Shown: positions 9,561 to 17,404, counted from the first letter of the stretch. The stretch: DNA of 64,000 bases from Sanguibacter suaedae (GCF_016342785.1 NZ_JAEINH010000004.1:186001-250000); one strand, 5' to 3'. Numbers and translations: made by a program. Notes: a model not told the origin generated them from the sequence alone.

Positions 9561-10121
9561 ATGCCCAGTGCGATGAGTGCCGCGCGCAGATCGACGTTGG
9601 ACAGGTTCTTGCGGATCTATGAGCCCGGATCGGTGGGGTCCTGGGTGAGTAGCACGGGCGAGACTCTGCTCCACTGTGCGTTGCAGAATGGGCAGCCCGA
9701 GAACAGGGTGGCGATCGCCATGCATCTGCTCGACGACAACGCCGATCCCGCCGCGCTGATCCTGCCGGAGCGCTACACGACGCTGCATCTCCTTTTCGCG
9801 CACAACGTTCATGACGTCGAGGCTGAAGTGCCTCTGTTGAAGCGACTGATCAGTGGCGGCGCTGATGCGAATATCGTCGCCGGGCGAGGGTGGGGAACGC
9901 CTCTGCAGACGCTGGCTTCACGGTTGAAGTTCAGCGACGAGGAGCTGGAGCCCTTCTACGACGTCCTCTTCGCTCAGCCGGACCTTGACCTCCTGCGCGA
10001 GGGAGAATCAGGACGATCCACGCTGGAGAGCGCGCGGCTGATGGCGAACGACCGTCAGAAGCTGGCGGAGCGGATGGAAGACTACCTCCACGCGCACGGC
10101 CAGAGTGGCCCCGACAGCTGA
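9561..10121 (+). CDS. Ankyrin-repeat protein, copy A
   Basis: A 186-aa soluble protein with ankyrin-like repeats: GETLLHCALQNGQPENRVAI, then YTTLHLLFAHN, and LLKRLISGGADANIVAGRGW followed by GTPLQTLA. The start ATG 9561 lies 5 nt after AGGAGG (9550-9555); an upstream ATG at 9528 has no ribosome site. Copy B (11437-11997) has exactly the same length, and about three quarters of its residues are identical by my own alignment. Such short ankyrin proteins often serve as immunity or regulatory proteins next to polymorphic toxins. Here it is followed by the remains of an Imm33-like gene, but no toxin is nearby, so the role is inference. Confidence 0.75.
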   Translation: MPSAMSAARRSTLDRFLRIYEPGSVGSWVSSTGETLLHCALQNGQPENRVAIAMHLLDDNADPAALILPERYTTLHLLFAHNVHDVEAEVPLLKRLISGGADANIVAGRGWGTPLQTLASRLKFSDEELEPFYDVLFAQPDLDLLREGESGRSTLESARLMANDRQKLAERMEDYLHAHGQSGPDS

Positions 10122-10130
10122 GGGGGCGCA

Positions 10131-10310
10131 TCACGAGCTACCCGGAGTTCATCCTGAAGGCTGGGGCGTGCCTGCGCGCTCGAGCCCGCCCTGATCGGCA
10201 TCTACGACATCCCGGTCGGGTCCGACCTGCAGATCGTCGACGAGGGACAAGGGATCCGCATCGTCGAGACCGCGACAGGCCGCGAGATCCCGCTGGAGAT
10301 CCGCGAACGA
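10131..10310 (+). pseudogene. DUF2185 (Imm33-like) gene remnant, copy A
   Basis: Aligns with the intact gene at 12010-12381. The start codon is lost (the intact copy reads CACGATGACG where this one reads GCATCACG). A deletion of about 164 bp corresponding to 12055-12218 fuses the first ~14 codons to the last third out of frame. The segments TACCCGGAGTTCATCC and ATCCGCATCGTCGAGACC are conserved. Downstream of the conserved part the two copies diverge. Confidence 0.8.
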
Positions 10311-10368
10311 GGATGGGCGTCGCACGCGGTGGCTTGCGGCCGTGGGATCCCGGCGAAAATTGGCAGAA

Positions 10369-11118
10369 CTACTCTCCCCAGGGCACATAGCCACTCATGT
10401 CAGGGATTTGGGCAACATTCAGCGGCTCTTCGACATCGGTGCTGAGCTTCCAATCGCCATCCTGCCATACCAGTTCATAAACTCCTGAGGCGAAGATGGC
10501 CCGCCCGCCGCTCGAGGTGGTAATAGCCAGATCGATGCGGGCAGAGTCGCCATCATACTTGAGGACGCGAAACCCCACGAGCTTGGTGCGGCCTTCACTT
10601 CCTTCAGCAGGGCCCATCTCGGCTGTCAGTTGGTCGCGATACTTGCCTTCCGCGAGAACGTAATCAGCCCACTCCATCGACGTGGCAGCGTCAGAGCCCT
10701 GGGTGATCGCATTTGCTGACATGAACAGGGCCCCCGAGGGCGAGCGTTGGAAGCACGTGCGGATTCCGTTCTCGGCGCTGTCGGCCGGGCCGAACTCCTC
10801 GGACGTCGGGTAGGCCGTCGTTCCCTGGTAGTGCCACTCGGCGTCTGGGGCGGCGGTGAGGGTGCCTTCCAGCTCTTCACCGTCTAGGCCGCACACGCTC
10901 GCGTCCTCCGCGACGTCAGTGCCCGCTGAGGGGTTCACGGTAGGGGCGGCGCGATCGCTCGTGGTCGTGGTCGTAGCAGGCTCCGCTGTGTCGGCGCCCC
11001 TTGTCGCCATGTTCGCCACCACGACGACACCGGCCACGATGAGCGCGATGACGGTGACGGCCGCGACGACGAAGCTCGGGCGGTAGTGAGGGTTCTTCTC
11101 GGTCATTTCGTCAGCCAT
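10369..11118 (-). CDS. DUF8175-like membrane-anchored protein
   Basis: A 249-aa protein: short cytoplasmic N terminus (MADEMTEKNPHYRPS), one transmembrane helix (FVVAAVTVIALIVAGVVVV), a Thr/Pro-rich linker, then a soluble extracytoplasmic domain with CGLDGEELEGTLTAAPDAEW and TRAFSP-like motifs ending in PDMSGYVPWGE. I recognise the pattern of DUF8175 proteins, which are associated with actinobacterial conjugative elements, but no other conjugation gene is present here. It lies alone, in reverse orientation, between the two copies of the tRNA/ankyrin duplication. Its upstream ribosome site is weak (GAGAGAAAG). The family assignment is moderate. Confidence 0.65.
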   Translation of the reverse strand: MADEMTEKNPHYRPSFVVAAVTVIALIVAGVVVVANMATRGADTAEPATTTTTSDRAAPTVNPSAGTDVAEDASVCGLDGEELEGTLTAAPDAEWHYQGTTAYPTSEEFGPADSAENGIRTCFQRSPSGALFMSANAITQGSDAATSMEWADYVLAEGKYRDQLTAEMGPAEGSEGRTKLVGFRVLKYDGDSARIDLAITTSSGGRAIFASGVYELVWQDGDWKLSTDVEEPLNVAQIPDMSGYVPWGE

Positions 11119-11304
11119 GATCGACTTTCTCTCAGGATCCAGTGGTTTTCGTGAACCAGGCGACCGGCTCCGATGACGTCGGTCCAGCCTGGCATACCTG
11201 CTGAACGGATGACACGGGAGCGTACCGGACGGCGCACTCCCGTCGTCGTCCCCGGAGGACGTATGGTTTGAGGTGCAGCGGCCGTGCCTCTGGCACCCGT
11301 GCGC

Positions 11305-11381
11305 GCCCCCCGTAGCCCGGTCGGCCGAAGCATCCGACCTACAATCGACGCGCCGGGCTTCGACTCCGTGTGGGGCCACCA
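11305..11381 (+). pseudogene. Decayed tRNA copy
   Basis: Co-linear with the tRNA at 9429-9505 but no longer foldable. The acceptor arms do not match, a base is lost in the variable/T region, the universal U33 is replaced by C (loop CCTACAA), and the T arm has several mismatches. The terminal ACCA is still present. Confidence 0.8.
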
Positions 11382-11436
11382 CAAGCCGTTCCGGTCCGCG
11401 GTGATGTTCGTCAAGACGCTTCCTGGGGAGGGAATG

Positions 11437-11997
11437 TTGCCCAGTCTGATTACTGCTGCACGCAGATGCAGTCTGGACGAGTTCTTGCGGATTTATGAGC
11501 CCGGTTCGGCGCAGTCGTGGGTGAGCGGAACGGGTGAAACGCTGCTCCACTTCGCGCTGCAGAACGGAGAGCCCGCGAACAGGGTTGCGATCGCCATGCG
11601 CTTGCTCGATGATAACGCCGACGCTGCAGCGCTGGTACCGCCGGAGCAATACACGACGTTGCATCTATTGTTTGCTCACAACTCCCACGACTTCCAGGCC
11701 GAAGCGCCTCTTTTGGAACGACTGATCGCTGGGGGTGCCGATGTGAACATGGTCGCCGGGCGAGGGTGGGGGACGCCCCTCCAGGCGTTAGCCTCGCTGG
11801 GCAAATACAGCGACGATGAGTTGGAGCCCTTCTACAACGTTCTCTTTGCACGACCCGGCCTGGATCTCCTGCGCGCGGGCAAATCGGGCCGAAGTACACT
11901 CGAGAGTGCGAAACTGCTGGGACCCAGACGTCAGAACCTGGCGGCGCGGATGGAAGACTATCTCAACGCGTACGGCATCACTACTGAAAACAGCTGA
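11437..11997 (+). CDS. Ankyrin-repeat protein, copy B
   Basis: Paralogue of the protein at 9561-10121, 186 codons like copy A, with the same repeats (GETLLHFALQNGEPANRVAI, YTTLHLLFAHN, LLERLIAGGADVNMVAGRGW). The start aligned with copy A is TTG 11437, 4 nt after GGAGGG; ATG 11434 is too close to that site, and ATG 11404 is a further alternative. Codon 118 is the rare leucine codon TTA (11788-11790), where copy A has CTG. The DUF2185 gene follows after 12 bp, so the two are probably co-translated. Proposed as part of an immunity-type gene pair; inferred. Confidence 0.75.
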   Translation: MPSLITAARRCSLDEFLRIYEPGSAQSWVSGTGETLLHFALQNGEPANRVAIAMRLLDDNADAAALVPPEQYTTLHLLFAHNSHDFQAEAPLLERLIAGGADVNMVAGRGWGTPLQALASLGKYSDDELEPFYNVLFARPGLDLLRAGKSGRSTLESAKLLGPRRQNLAARMEDYLNAYGITTENS

Positions 11998-12009
11998 GGA
12001 GAACGCACG

Positions 12010-12381
12010 ATGACGAGCTACCCGGAGTTCATCCCGAAGGCCGGGGCGTGCCTGGTGTCCAAGAACGCGTTGTCGAGGGCCGGGCGCGTGCGGTGGATGG
12101 TGCGTGTCCCGTCGCAGGCGCCGGTCGACAACGGGTGGCGGATCTTCAGTCACATCGACTCCCAGGAGTACCTCGCCGACACGAGCAACCTCCAGATGAC
12201 CGACTTCAATGCCGTCTGCGCGCTTGAACCGGCCCTGATCGGCATCTACGACTTCCCGGTCGGGTCCGACCTGCAGATCGTCGACGAAGGTCAAGGGATC
12301 CGCATCGTCGAGACCGCGACGGGCCGCGAGATCCCGCGGGAGAACTTCTACGTCCCGCCGACGATGCGCGCGGACGGGTGA
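12010..12381 (+). CDS. DUF2185 / Imm33-like immunity-type protein
   Basis: A 123-aa protein with the DUF2185 pattern: AGACLVSKNALSRAGRVRWM, then DNGWRIFSHIDSQEYLADT, then ALIGIYDFPVGSDLQIVDEG. This family (also called Imm33) is common among immunity proteins of polymorphic toxin systems and as solitary cytosolic genes. It is preceded by a purine-rich site (GGAGAA) after the ankyrin gene. Its stop overlaps the GTG start of the next gene. No cognate toxin is visible, so it may be an orphan immunity gene. Confidence 0.7.
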   Translation: MTSYPEFIPKAGACLVSKNALSRAGRVRWMVRVPSQAPVDNGWRIFSHIDSQEYLADTSNLQMTDFNAVCALEPALIGIYDFPVGSDLQIVDEGQGIRIVETATGREIPRENFYVPPTMRADG

Positions 12382-12776
12382 CCCAGGTCCAGAGGGATGC
12401 AGCAGACCGGATCACAGCGATGAGCGCCCCCAAGGTGTTGTGGCTCATCGCGATCGTCTCGGGGTTCTTCCTTGCCGGGGCCCTCGTCGCTCTTGGCTAC
12501 GAAGCCGACCGGGAGAACACCGGTGGGCAGGTGGGCCCTGGTGAGATCTCGTTGCTCGTGGTCTTCCTCGTCGCGACGTCCGCGGCGGTCCTGACCACGG
12601 TGCGCCGCCGACGGCACCTCCGTCCCACGGGGCCGGCCATCTCGCGCGCGGAGCTCGCCGTCGCGCTCCTGGGGCTCGTGGCCAGCGTCGTCGTCCTGCC
12701 GGCCGCGCTCCTCGCCGTGGGCGTGCTCGTCCGCGTCGTGCACCGGGCTCTGCAGACCGAGGACGCCACCACCTGA
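12378..12776 (+). CDS. Small membrane protein, function unknown
   Basis: A 132-aa protein with about four hydrophobic segments (VLWLIAIVSGFFLAGALVAL, ISLLVVFLVATSAAVLTTV, LAVALLGLVASVVVLPAALL, and a final one). I do not recognise the family. The first possible start, GTG 12378, overlaps the DUF2185 stop (GTGA); ATG 12420, which gives MSAPKVLWLI, is an alternative that places the first helix at the N terminus. Translational coupling to the DUF2185 gene would suggest a shared role, but the later start would remove that argument. Confidence 0.6.
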   Translation: MTQVQRDAADRITAMSAPKVLWLIAIVSGFFLAGALVALGYEADRENTGGQVGPGEISLLVVFLVATSAAVLTTVRRRRHLRPTGPAISRAELAVALLGLVASVVVLPAALLAVGVLVRVVHRALQTEDATT

Positions 12777-12858
12777 CGCCCCGCCGCCGGACCGGGCCGG
12801 AGTGGTACCGGAACGCGTTCGCATGGACGTCGGCGCTCCGTCGGTGCACACTCGGGGC

Positions 12859-13278
12859 ATGGCTACCGAGCGACCCAGCGTCCTGTTCGTCTGCGTGAAG
12901 AACGGGGGCAAGTCCCAGATGGCCGCGGGCCTCATGCGGGCTGCCGCCGGCGACGCGGTCGACGTGTTCTCCGCAGGCACCCACCCCGGCGACTCCCTCA
13001 ACGCCCAGTCCGTCGAGGCGCTCCTCGAGATGGACGTCGATATCCGCGACCAGCGACCCCAGGCGATCGACCCTGTCCTCCTCGCGAGCGTCGACGCCGT
13101 CGTCGTCCTCGGCTCCGAGGCGCGCGTCGACGCCCCTGTCGGCGTCACCGTCGAGACGTGGGAGACCGACGAGCCGTCCGAGCGCGGCATCGAGGGCATG
13201 GAGCGGATGCGCCTCGTGCGCGACGACATCGCCGGCCGTGTCGCCGACCTCCGCACCAGACTCGGACAGACGCTGTGA
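12859..13278 (+). CDS. Arsenate-mycothiol transferase (ArsC, LMW-phosphatase fold)
   Basis: A 139-aa protein that would conjugate arsenate with mycothiol for later reduction by mycoredoxin. The catalytic loop is CVKNGGKS, with Cys near residue 12. The C-terminal stretch TDEPSERGIEGMERMRLVRD closely matches the Corynebacterium glutamicum ArsC1/ArsC2 type. The usual CX5R(S/T) of tyrosine phosphatases has Lys in place of Arg, which is normal for this branch. It overlaps the following response-regulator gene by 4 nt. No arsenite exporter or ArsR is adjacent. Confidence 0.85.
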   Translation: MATERPSVLFVCVKNGGKSQMAAGLMRAAAGDAVDVFSAGTHPGDSLNAQSVEALLEMDVDIRDQRPQAIDPVLLASVDAVVVLGSEARVDAPVGVTVETWETDEPSERGIEGMERMRLVRDDIAGRVADLRTRLGQTL

Positions 13279-13685
13279 CCGAGGACGAGGGCGCGTCGCC
13301 CTCGGAGCAGCCCTCGGAGTCGTCCTGGTCCGTCGTCGTCATCGAGGACGACCTCGACGTCCGCACCCTCGTCGCCAACCTCCTCGAGCGCGCCGGCGTG
13401 ACCGTGCACACCGCCGGGACGGGGGCCGCGGGCGTGGACCTCGCGGCGCGCCTCGACCCCGACCTCGTGACCATCGACCTCGGGCTGCCCGACATGGACG
13501 GCTACGAGGTCGCCGAGCTGCTCCGCGGGCCCGACGGCACCCGCCCCAGGTTCCTCGTGCTGTCCGCGCGCGCCGAGGAGATCGACGAGGACCGGGGCGC
13601 GGCCGTCGGCGCGGAGGCGTACATCGCCAAGCCCTTCCGGCCCAAGGACCTCCGCGAGAAGGTCCTCGAGATCCTCCGCGGCTGA
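13275..13685 (+). CDS. Receiver-only response regulator
   Basis: A 136-aa CheY-like protein with a complete receiver domain: acidic pocket VVVIEDDLDVRTLV, phospho-acceptor Asp in LVTIDLGLPDMDGYEVAELL, switch Ser in LVLSARA, and Lys in YIAKPFRPKDLREKV. No output domain follows. GTG start overlapping the arsC stop. It ends 11 bp before the convergent histidine kinase gene, which is its probable partner by proximity, although they are on opposite strands and must be transcribed separately. Confidence 0.88.
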   Translation: MTEDEGASPSEQPSESSWSVVVIEDDLDVRTLVANLLERAGVTVHTAGTGAAGVDLAARLDPDLVTIDLGLPDMDGYEVAELLRGPDGTRPRFLVLSARAEEIDEDRGAAVGAEAYIAKPFRPKDLREKVLEILRG

Positions 13686-13696
13686 CCTCCCGTCGC

Positions 13697-15385
13697 TCAG
13701 TGGCCGCGCCCCGGGGTGACGCGCGGCAGCGTGACGCGGACGGTGGTCCCCACCCCGAGGACGCTCTGCACGTCGATGTCCCCGTGGTGACCGTTGACGA
13801 TGGCCTTCGTGATGACCAGCCCCAGACCGACGCCGGGGATCGCGGCGTCGCGCGCCGAGTCCGCGCGGAAGAACTTCGTGAAGAGGTTCGTGAGGTCGTG
13901 CGCGTCCATCCCGATCCCGGTATCGCTCACGGTGATGGTCGCCCCGGTCTCGTCCGCGTGCACGATGACCCGCACGGTGCCGCCGCGCTCCGTGTACTTC
14001 ACGGCGTTGGACAGCAGGTTGTCGATGACCTGGGAGATCCGGGCGTGGTCCGCGTGCTGCGTGGGTGTCGGGTCGATGTTCTGCTTGATCGTGATGCCGG
14101 CCGTGTCCGCCCGGGGCCGGAAGGACTCCACGGCCCGCTCCACGAGCTGGTCGATGCGCACGTCGGACATGCGGAAGCGCAGGGCCCCGGACTCGGCCTG
14201 GGCCGTGGTGAGGAGGTCCGAGACGAGCATGAGGAGCTGCTCGGCGTTCCTCGAGATCACCGTCATGTCCGTGAGCACGGAGCCCGGGAGCTCGTAGTCG
14301 CCGTCCTCGTGCCCGTCCTGGATGAGCTCGAGGTACCCGATGATCGACGTGAGCGGGGTGCGCAGCTCGTGGGAGACGGTCGCCACGAAGCTGTCCTTCG
14401 CGGTCATGGCGTTGAGGATGTCGGTGATGTCGTAGAACGCGATGACGGACCCGTCGGGCGTCCCGTCGTCCGCGAAGATCGGGCGCGACGTCACGGAGAT
14501 GGCGCGGCGCTCCATGCGGTCGTCGCCCACCCACATCCGGAAGTCCGTGACCATCTCGCCGCGGATGGCGCGCATCACTGGGCGCTCCTCCGGCGGGACC
14601 GGTGTCTCGCCGTCCAGCTGGAAGAGGACGTGGCCGCGCTCAGTGGGGTCCGGGTTGTCGTTCGGTGACGCGAGGGCGTGGATGTCGCGGAGCTTGCGGT
14701 TGTAGAGGACGTCATTGCCGTCCGAGTCGACCGTGAGGAGCCCGATCTCCACGGTGTTGAGGACGGTCTCGAGCAGCGCGGACGTCTTCCGGCTGGCCCT
14801 CTCCTGGGCGGTGAGCAGGACGCTCTGCCGTCGCCAGTGCTCGGTGAGGATGGCGACGGTCCCACCCATCATGAGGACGATGAACGGCAGCATGAGGATG
14901 CGCAGCGCGAACTGCAGGCCGGTGGTGCTGCCGACGAGGACGTCGGGGACGAGGAGCACGAGGAAGCTCGCGAGGGTGGCGATGGCCACACCGCGCCAGC
15001 GGTACGCGGTGGCCAACCACACGACGGGGAACACGACGAGCAGCCCGAGGGTCGCGATCTCCTGGAGCACGGCGTGCCGGGCGAGGCCGATCGCCACGTA
15101 GTCCAGGGTGGGGATGAGGAGCGCGTACGGGCTGCGCAACGACTTCCAGGGCACGGCGAACGCGAGGAGCGACGCGACGGCCGCGACGGCGAACCCCGCC
15201 ATGTAGGCGGGGTCGAGGAAGAGGTGTGTCGCGAAGATCCCGACCGCGATCGACACGATCGTGAAGGTCAGCGCGAAGGGGATCTGGTGCGCCGAGACCG
15301 CCGCCCGGGGGGAGCGGCCCACGGCGCGCGTCAGCCGCTCGTACACGCCCGGGTCGAGATCGCCGTCGGCGGAGAGGTCCCCCAT
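13697..15385 (-). CDS. Membrane sensor histidine kinase
   Basis: 562 aa. Residues ~35-190 hold five or six membrane helices (MASE-like region), ~200-325 a PAS domain (LLETVLNTVEIGLLTVDSDG onward), then HisKA with phospho-acceptor His near 339 (FVATVSHELRTPLTSIIGY), then HATPase with N box (QVIDNLLSNAVKYT), G1 (VSDTGIGM), F box (FTKFFR) and G2 (GVGLGLVITKAI). All key residues are present. Start ATG at 15385. The receiver-only protein encoded convergently next door is the obvious candidate partner. Confidence 0.9.
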   Translation of the reverse strand: MGDLSADGDLDPGVYERLTRAVGRSPRAAVSAHQIPFALTFTIVSIAVGIFATHLFLDPAYMAGFAVAAVASLLAFAVPWKSLRSPYALLIPTLDYVAIGLARHAVLQEIATLGLLVVFPVVWLATAYRWRGVAIATLASFLVLLVPDVLVGSTTGLQFALRILMLPFIVLMMGGTVAILTEHWRRQSVLLTAQERASRKTSALLETVLNTVEIGLLTVDSDGNDVLYNRKLRDIHALASPNDNPDPTERGHVLFQLDGETPVPPEERPVMRAIRGEMVTDFRMWVGDDRMERRAISVTSRPIFADDGTPDGSVIAFYDITDILNAMTAKDSFVATVSHELRTPLTSIIGYLELIQDGHEDGDYELPGSVLTDMTVISRNAEQLLMLVSDLLTTAQAESGALRFRMSDVRIDQLVERAVESFRPRADTAGITIKQNIDPTPTQHADHARISQVIDNLLSNAVKYTERGGTVRVIVHADETGATITVSDTGIGMDAHDLTNLFTKFFRADSARDAAIPGVGLGLVITKAIVNGHHGDIDVQSVLGVGTTVRVTLPRVTPGRGH

Positions 15386-15441
15386 GCGGCGAGTGTAGGT
15401 GTGGCGTCGTGCCGTCGCCCGGTTGTGCGGCCGTGTGTCGC

Positions 15442-16287
15442 TCAGGCGTCGCGGCGGCGCAGAAGGACGACGGCGGCCGTGGCAGCGACGGTGGTCCACA
15501 CGAGGAGGACGGCGTAGCCCTCCCACGGGGAGAAGGAGTTGTACCCGGGGACGGAGAACACGGACTCGGCGGCGTTGGGCAGGTACGCGGCGGCGTCCTT
15601 GATCCACTGCCACGGGATGAGCGGCAGGAAGATGGGGAGGATGAGCACCAGCGCGACGACGACGGAGATGCCCGCCGCGGTGCTCCGCACGACCGTCCCC
15701 ACCGCGAGGGAGAAGACCGTCATGGTCGCGAGGTAGAGGGCGCCGCCGAGGAGCATGCGGGCGACGTGCGTGTCCCCGAACGTCGAGTCGAGGCCCTCGG
15801 ACGCGAGGAGGGGTTGTGCGACGACGAAGGCGAGGACCATGGAGACGGCGGCCACGAGGAACGCGACCGTGCCGTAGACGAGGGTCTTCGCGGCGAGGGC
15901 GGGGACGCGGGTGGGTGCCGCGGTGAGCGTCGAGCGGATCATCCCGGTGCTGTACTCGGACCCGATGGCGAGGACGCCGAGGACCACGAAGACGAGCTGT
16001 CCGAGGAACACCCCGAACACGGCGGCGGTCGCCCCCACACCGGTGCTGAGGTCGAGTCCCATCTCGGCGCCCGGCACGCCGCCGGCCGCGCGGACCTGCT
16101 CGGTGATGCCGTACGCCATGAGCGCGGCGAAACCCACGAGGACGACCACGGCCACGGACAGCGACCAGACGGTCGACCGGACCGACACGAGCTTGATCAG
16201 CTCGGAGCGGACCAGGCGAGGGAACGTGACCCTGCGGTCGGCGCCGCCGGCGGTGGCGCCCTTCCTCGGGCTGGTCGGTGAGGTCAC
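15442..16287 (-). CDS. ABC-2 type transporter permease
   Basis: 281-aa membrane protein with six hydrophobic segments, starting after a cytoplasmic FPRLVRSELIKLVSVRSTVW stretch typical of ABC-2 permeases (the SELxKLxS(V/L)RS motif). The last helix ends in RRRDA. GTG start overlaps the ATPase stop by 4 nt (16284-16287), so the two are translated together. The substrate is unknown; related systems export lantibiotics or drugs. Confidence 0.87.
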   Translation of the reverse strand: MTSPTSPRKGATAGGADRRVTFPRLVRSELIKLVSVRSTVWSLSVAVVVLVGFAALMAYGITEQVRAAGGVPGAEMGLDLSTGVGATAAVFGVFLGQLVFVVLGVLAIGSEYSTGMIRSTLTAAPTRVPALAAKTLVYGTVAFLVAAVSMVLAFVVAQPLLASEGLDSTFGDTHVARMLLGGALYLATMTVFSLAVGTVVRSTAAGISVVVALVLILPIFLPLIPWQWIKDAAAYLPNAAESVFSVPGYNSFSPWEGYAVLLVWTTVAATAAVVLLRRRDA

Positions 16288-17213
16288 GAGGGGCTCCCTG
16301 CGTCGGGGCGGGCGGTGGAGTGGTACTCGACCGAACCGGCGGTGAGCTCCATGTACGCCTGCTCGAGGGTCGAGCTGACGGGTGTGAGCTCGTGGAGGAC
16401 GACACCCTCGCGGGAGGCCAGCTCGCCGACGCGGGCGCTGTCGACGCCGGTGACCGTGAGGAGGTCCGGTGCGGCGGCGGTCACGGTCGCGCCCTCCTGC
16501 TCCAGCAGCGGGATGAGCTGCGTGGCCCCGGGGCTCCGGACGCGGACCGCGGTGCCCGAGGCCGCCCCGACGATCTCCGACACGGGGGCGTCCGCGAGGA
16601 TCCGCCCGCGCCCGATGACGACGATGTGGTCGGCGGTGAGCGCCATCTCGCTCATGAGGTGGCTCGACAGGAACACCGTGCGCCCGCCGTCGGCGAGCTC
16701 GCGCACGAGCCCGCGGACCCACAGGACGCCCTCGGGGTCGAGCCCGTTCACGGGCTCGTCGAGGATGAGCGTCCGGGGATCGCCCAGGAGGGCCGCGGCG
16801 ATCCCGAGGCGCTGTCCCATGCCGAGGGAGAACCCGCCCACGCGGCGTCGGGCGACGCTCGCCAGGCCCGTCATGTCCACGACCTCGTCGACGCGGGCGC
16901 GCGGGATGCCGTGCGTCGCGGCCATCGCTCTCAGGTGGTTGCGGGCGCTGCGGCCGGTGTGCACGGCCTTCGCGTCGAGCAGCGCCCCGACCTCGGTGAG
17001 CGGGGAGCGGTGCCGTGCATAGGGCGCCCCGTTCACGGTGACGGTCCCCGCGGTGGGCCGGTCGAGCCCGACGATCATCCGCATGGTCGTGGACTTCCCG
17101 GCGCCGTTGGGCCCGAGGAAGCCGGTGACGAGGCCGGGCGAGACGGTGAACGTCACGTCGTCGACGGCGGTCTTGTCCCCGTACCGCTTGGTGAGTCCTC
17201 GAACCTCGATCAT
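16284..17213 (-). CDS. ABC transporter ATP-binding protein
   Basis: 309 aa. Walker A GPNGAGKST, Q loop, signature FSLGMGQRLGIAAAL (a variant of LSGGQ, as in drug/bacteriocin ABC-A type ATPases), Walker B TLILDEPVNGLDPEG, and H loop FLSSHLMSEM. The ~75-residue C-terminal extension (GTAVRVRSPGATQLIPLLEQ onward) is typical of the DrrA/CcmA-like class. Forms a two-gene exporter with the permease downstream. ATG 17213. Confidence 0.92.
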   Translation of the reverse strand: MIEVRGLTKRYGDKTAVDDVTFTVSPGLVTGFLGPNGAGKSTTMRMIVGLDRPTAGTVTVNGAPYARHRSPLTEVGALLDAKAVHTGRSARNHLRAMAATHGIPRARVDEVVDMTGLASVARRRVGGFSLGMGQRLGIAAALLGDPRTLILDEPVNGLDPEGVLWVRGLVRELADGGRTVFLSSHLMSEMALTADHIVVIGRGRILADAPVSEIVGAASGTAVRVRSPGATQLIPLLEQEGATVTAAAPDLLTVTGVDSARVGELASREGVVLHELTPVSSTLEQAYMELTAGSVEYHSTARPDAGSPS

Positions 17214-17398
17214 GGTCGCTCCGTCCGGTCGACGAGGTGCGCCCCACGGCTGCGGCGCACCGGTCGTGCACCCCCACCGTAGGCCCGGACGGGCGTCGTG
17301 GGGAACGGCCGCGAGGTGGAGGCCGAACCCTCCCGGGGCGGGGAGGTCGTCGACGATCGGCCAGCCCTGGGAACAAGGCCCGGAGACCGCTCGTTGGG

Positions 17399-17404
17399 TA
17401 GAGT
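17399..17404 (+). promoter_or_regulatory. Candidate -10 of the Bax-inhibitor-1 gene
   Basis: TAGAGT about 84 bp upstream of the GTG start at 17488, in the 274-bp divergent gap. The rest of this gap shows no other feature I could assign. Confidence 0.3.

Larger units (their letters stand above)
9283..10330 (+). repeat. Direct segmental duplication, copy A (ndh 3' end, terminator, tRNA, ankyrin gene, DUF2185 remnant)
   Basis: From within the 3' end of ndh to about 10330 the sequence can be aligned by eye with 11158-12381 in the same orientation: same order of terminator hairpin, tRNA, ankyrin-repeat gene and DUF2185 sequence. The right boundary is blurred because the DUF2185 remnant diverges after about 10300. 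Copy A keeps the functional-looking tRNA and terminator but has an inactivated DUF2185 gene. Confidence 0.85.
11158..12381 (+). repeat. Direct segmental duplication, copy B (ndh 3' fragment, decayed terminator and tRNA, ankyrin gene, intact DUF2185)
   Basis: Starts with a decayed copy of the 3' end of ndh (GGTCCAGCC shared with 9309-9317), followed by a broken version of the ndh terminator (11215-11242), a tRNA pseudogene (11305-11381), the ankyrin gene and the intact DUF2185 gene. It has more AT-ending codons than copy A, suggesting either faster drift or a different source. Confidence 0.85.

Noticed and set aside
9283-12381. Integrative element at the tRNA with attL/attR
   Set aside because: The repeat is ~1 kb and includes sequence on both sides of the tRNA, no integrase is present and the second tRNA is decayed along its whole length, so segmental duplication explains it better than site-specific integration.
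12859-13278. Protein tyrosine phosphatase (Wzb/PtpA type)
   Set aside because: The loop is CVKNGGKS, without the Arg of CX5R, and the C-terminal stretch matches arsenate-mycothiol transferases.
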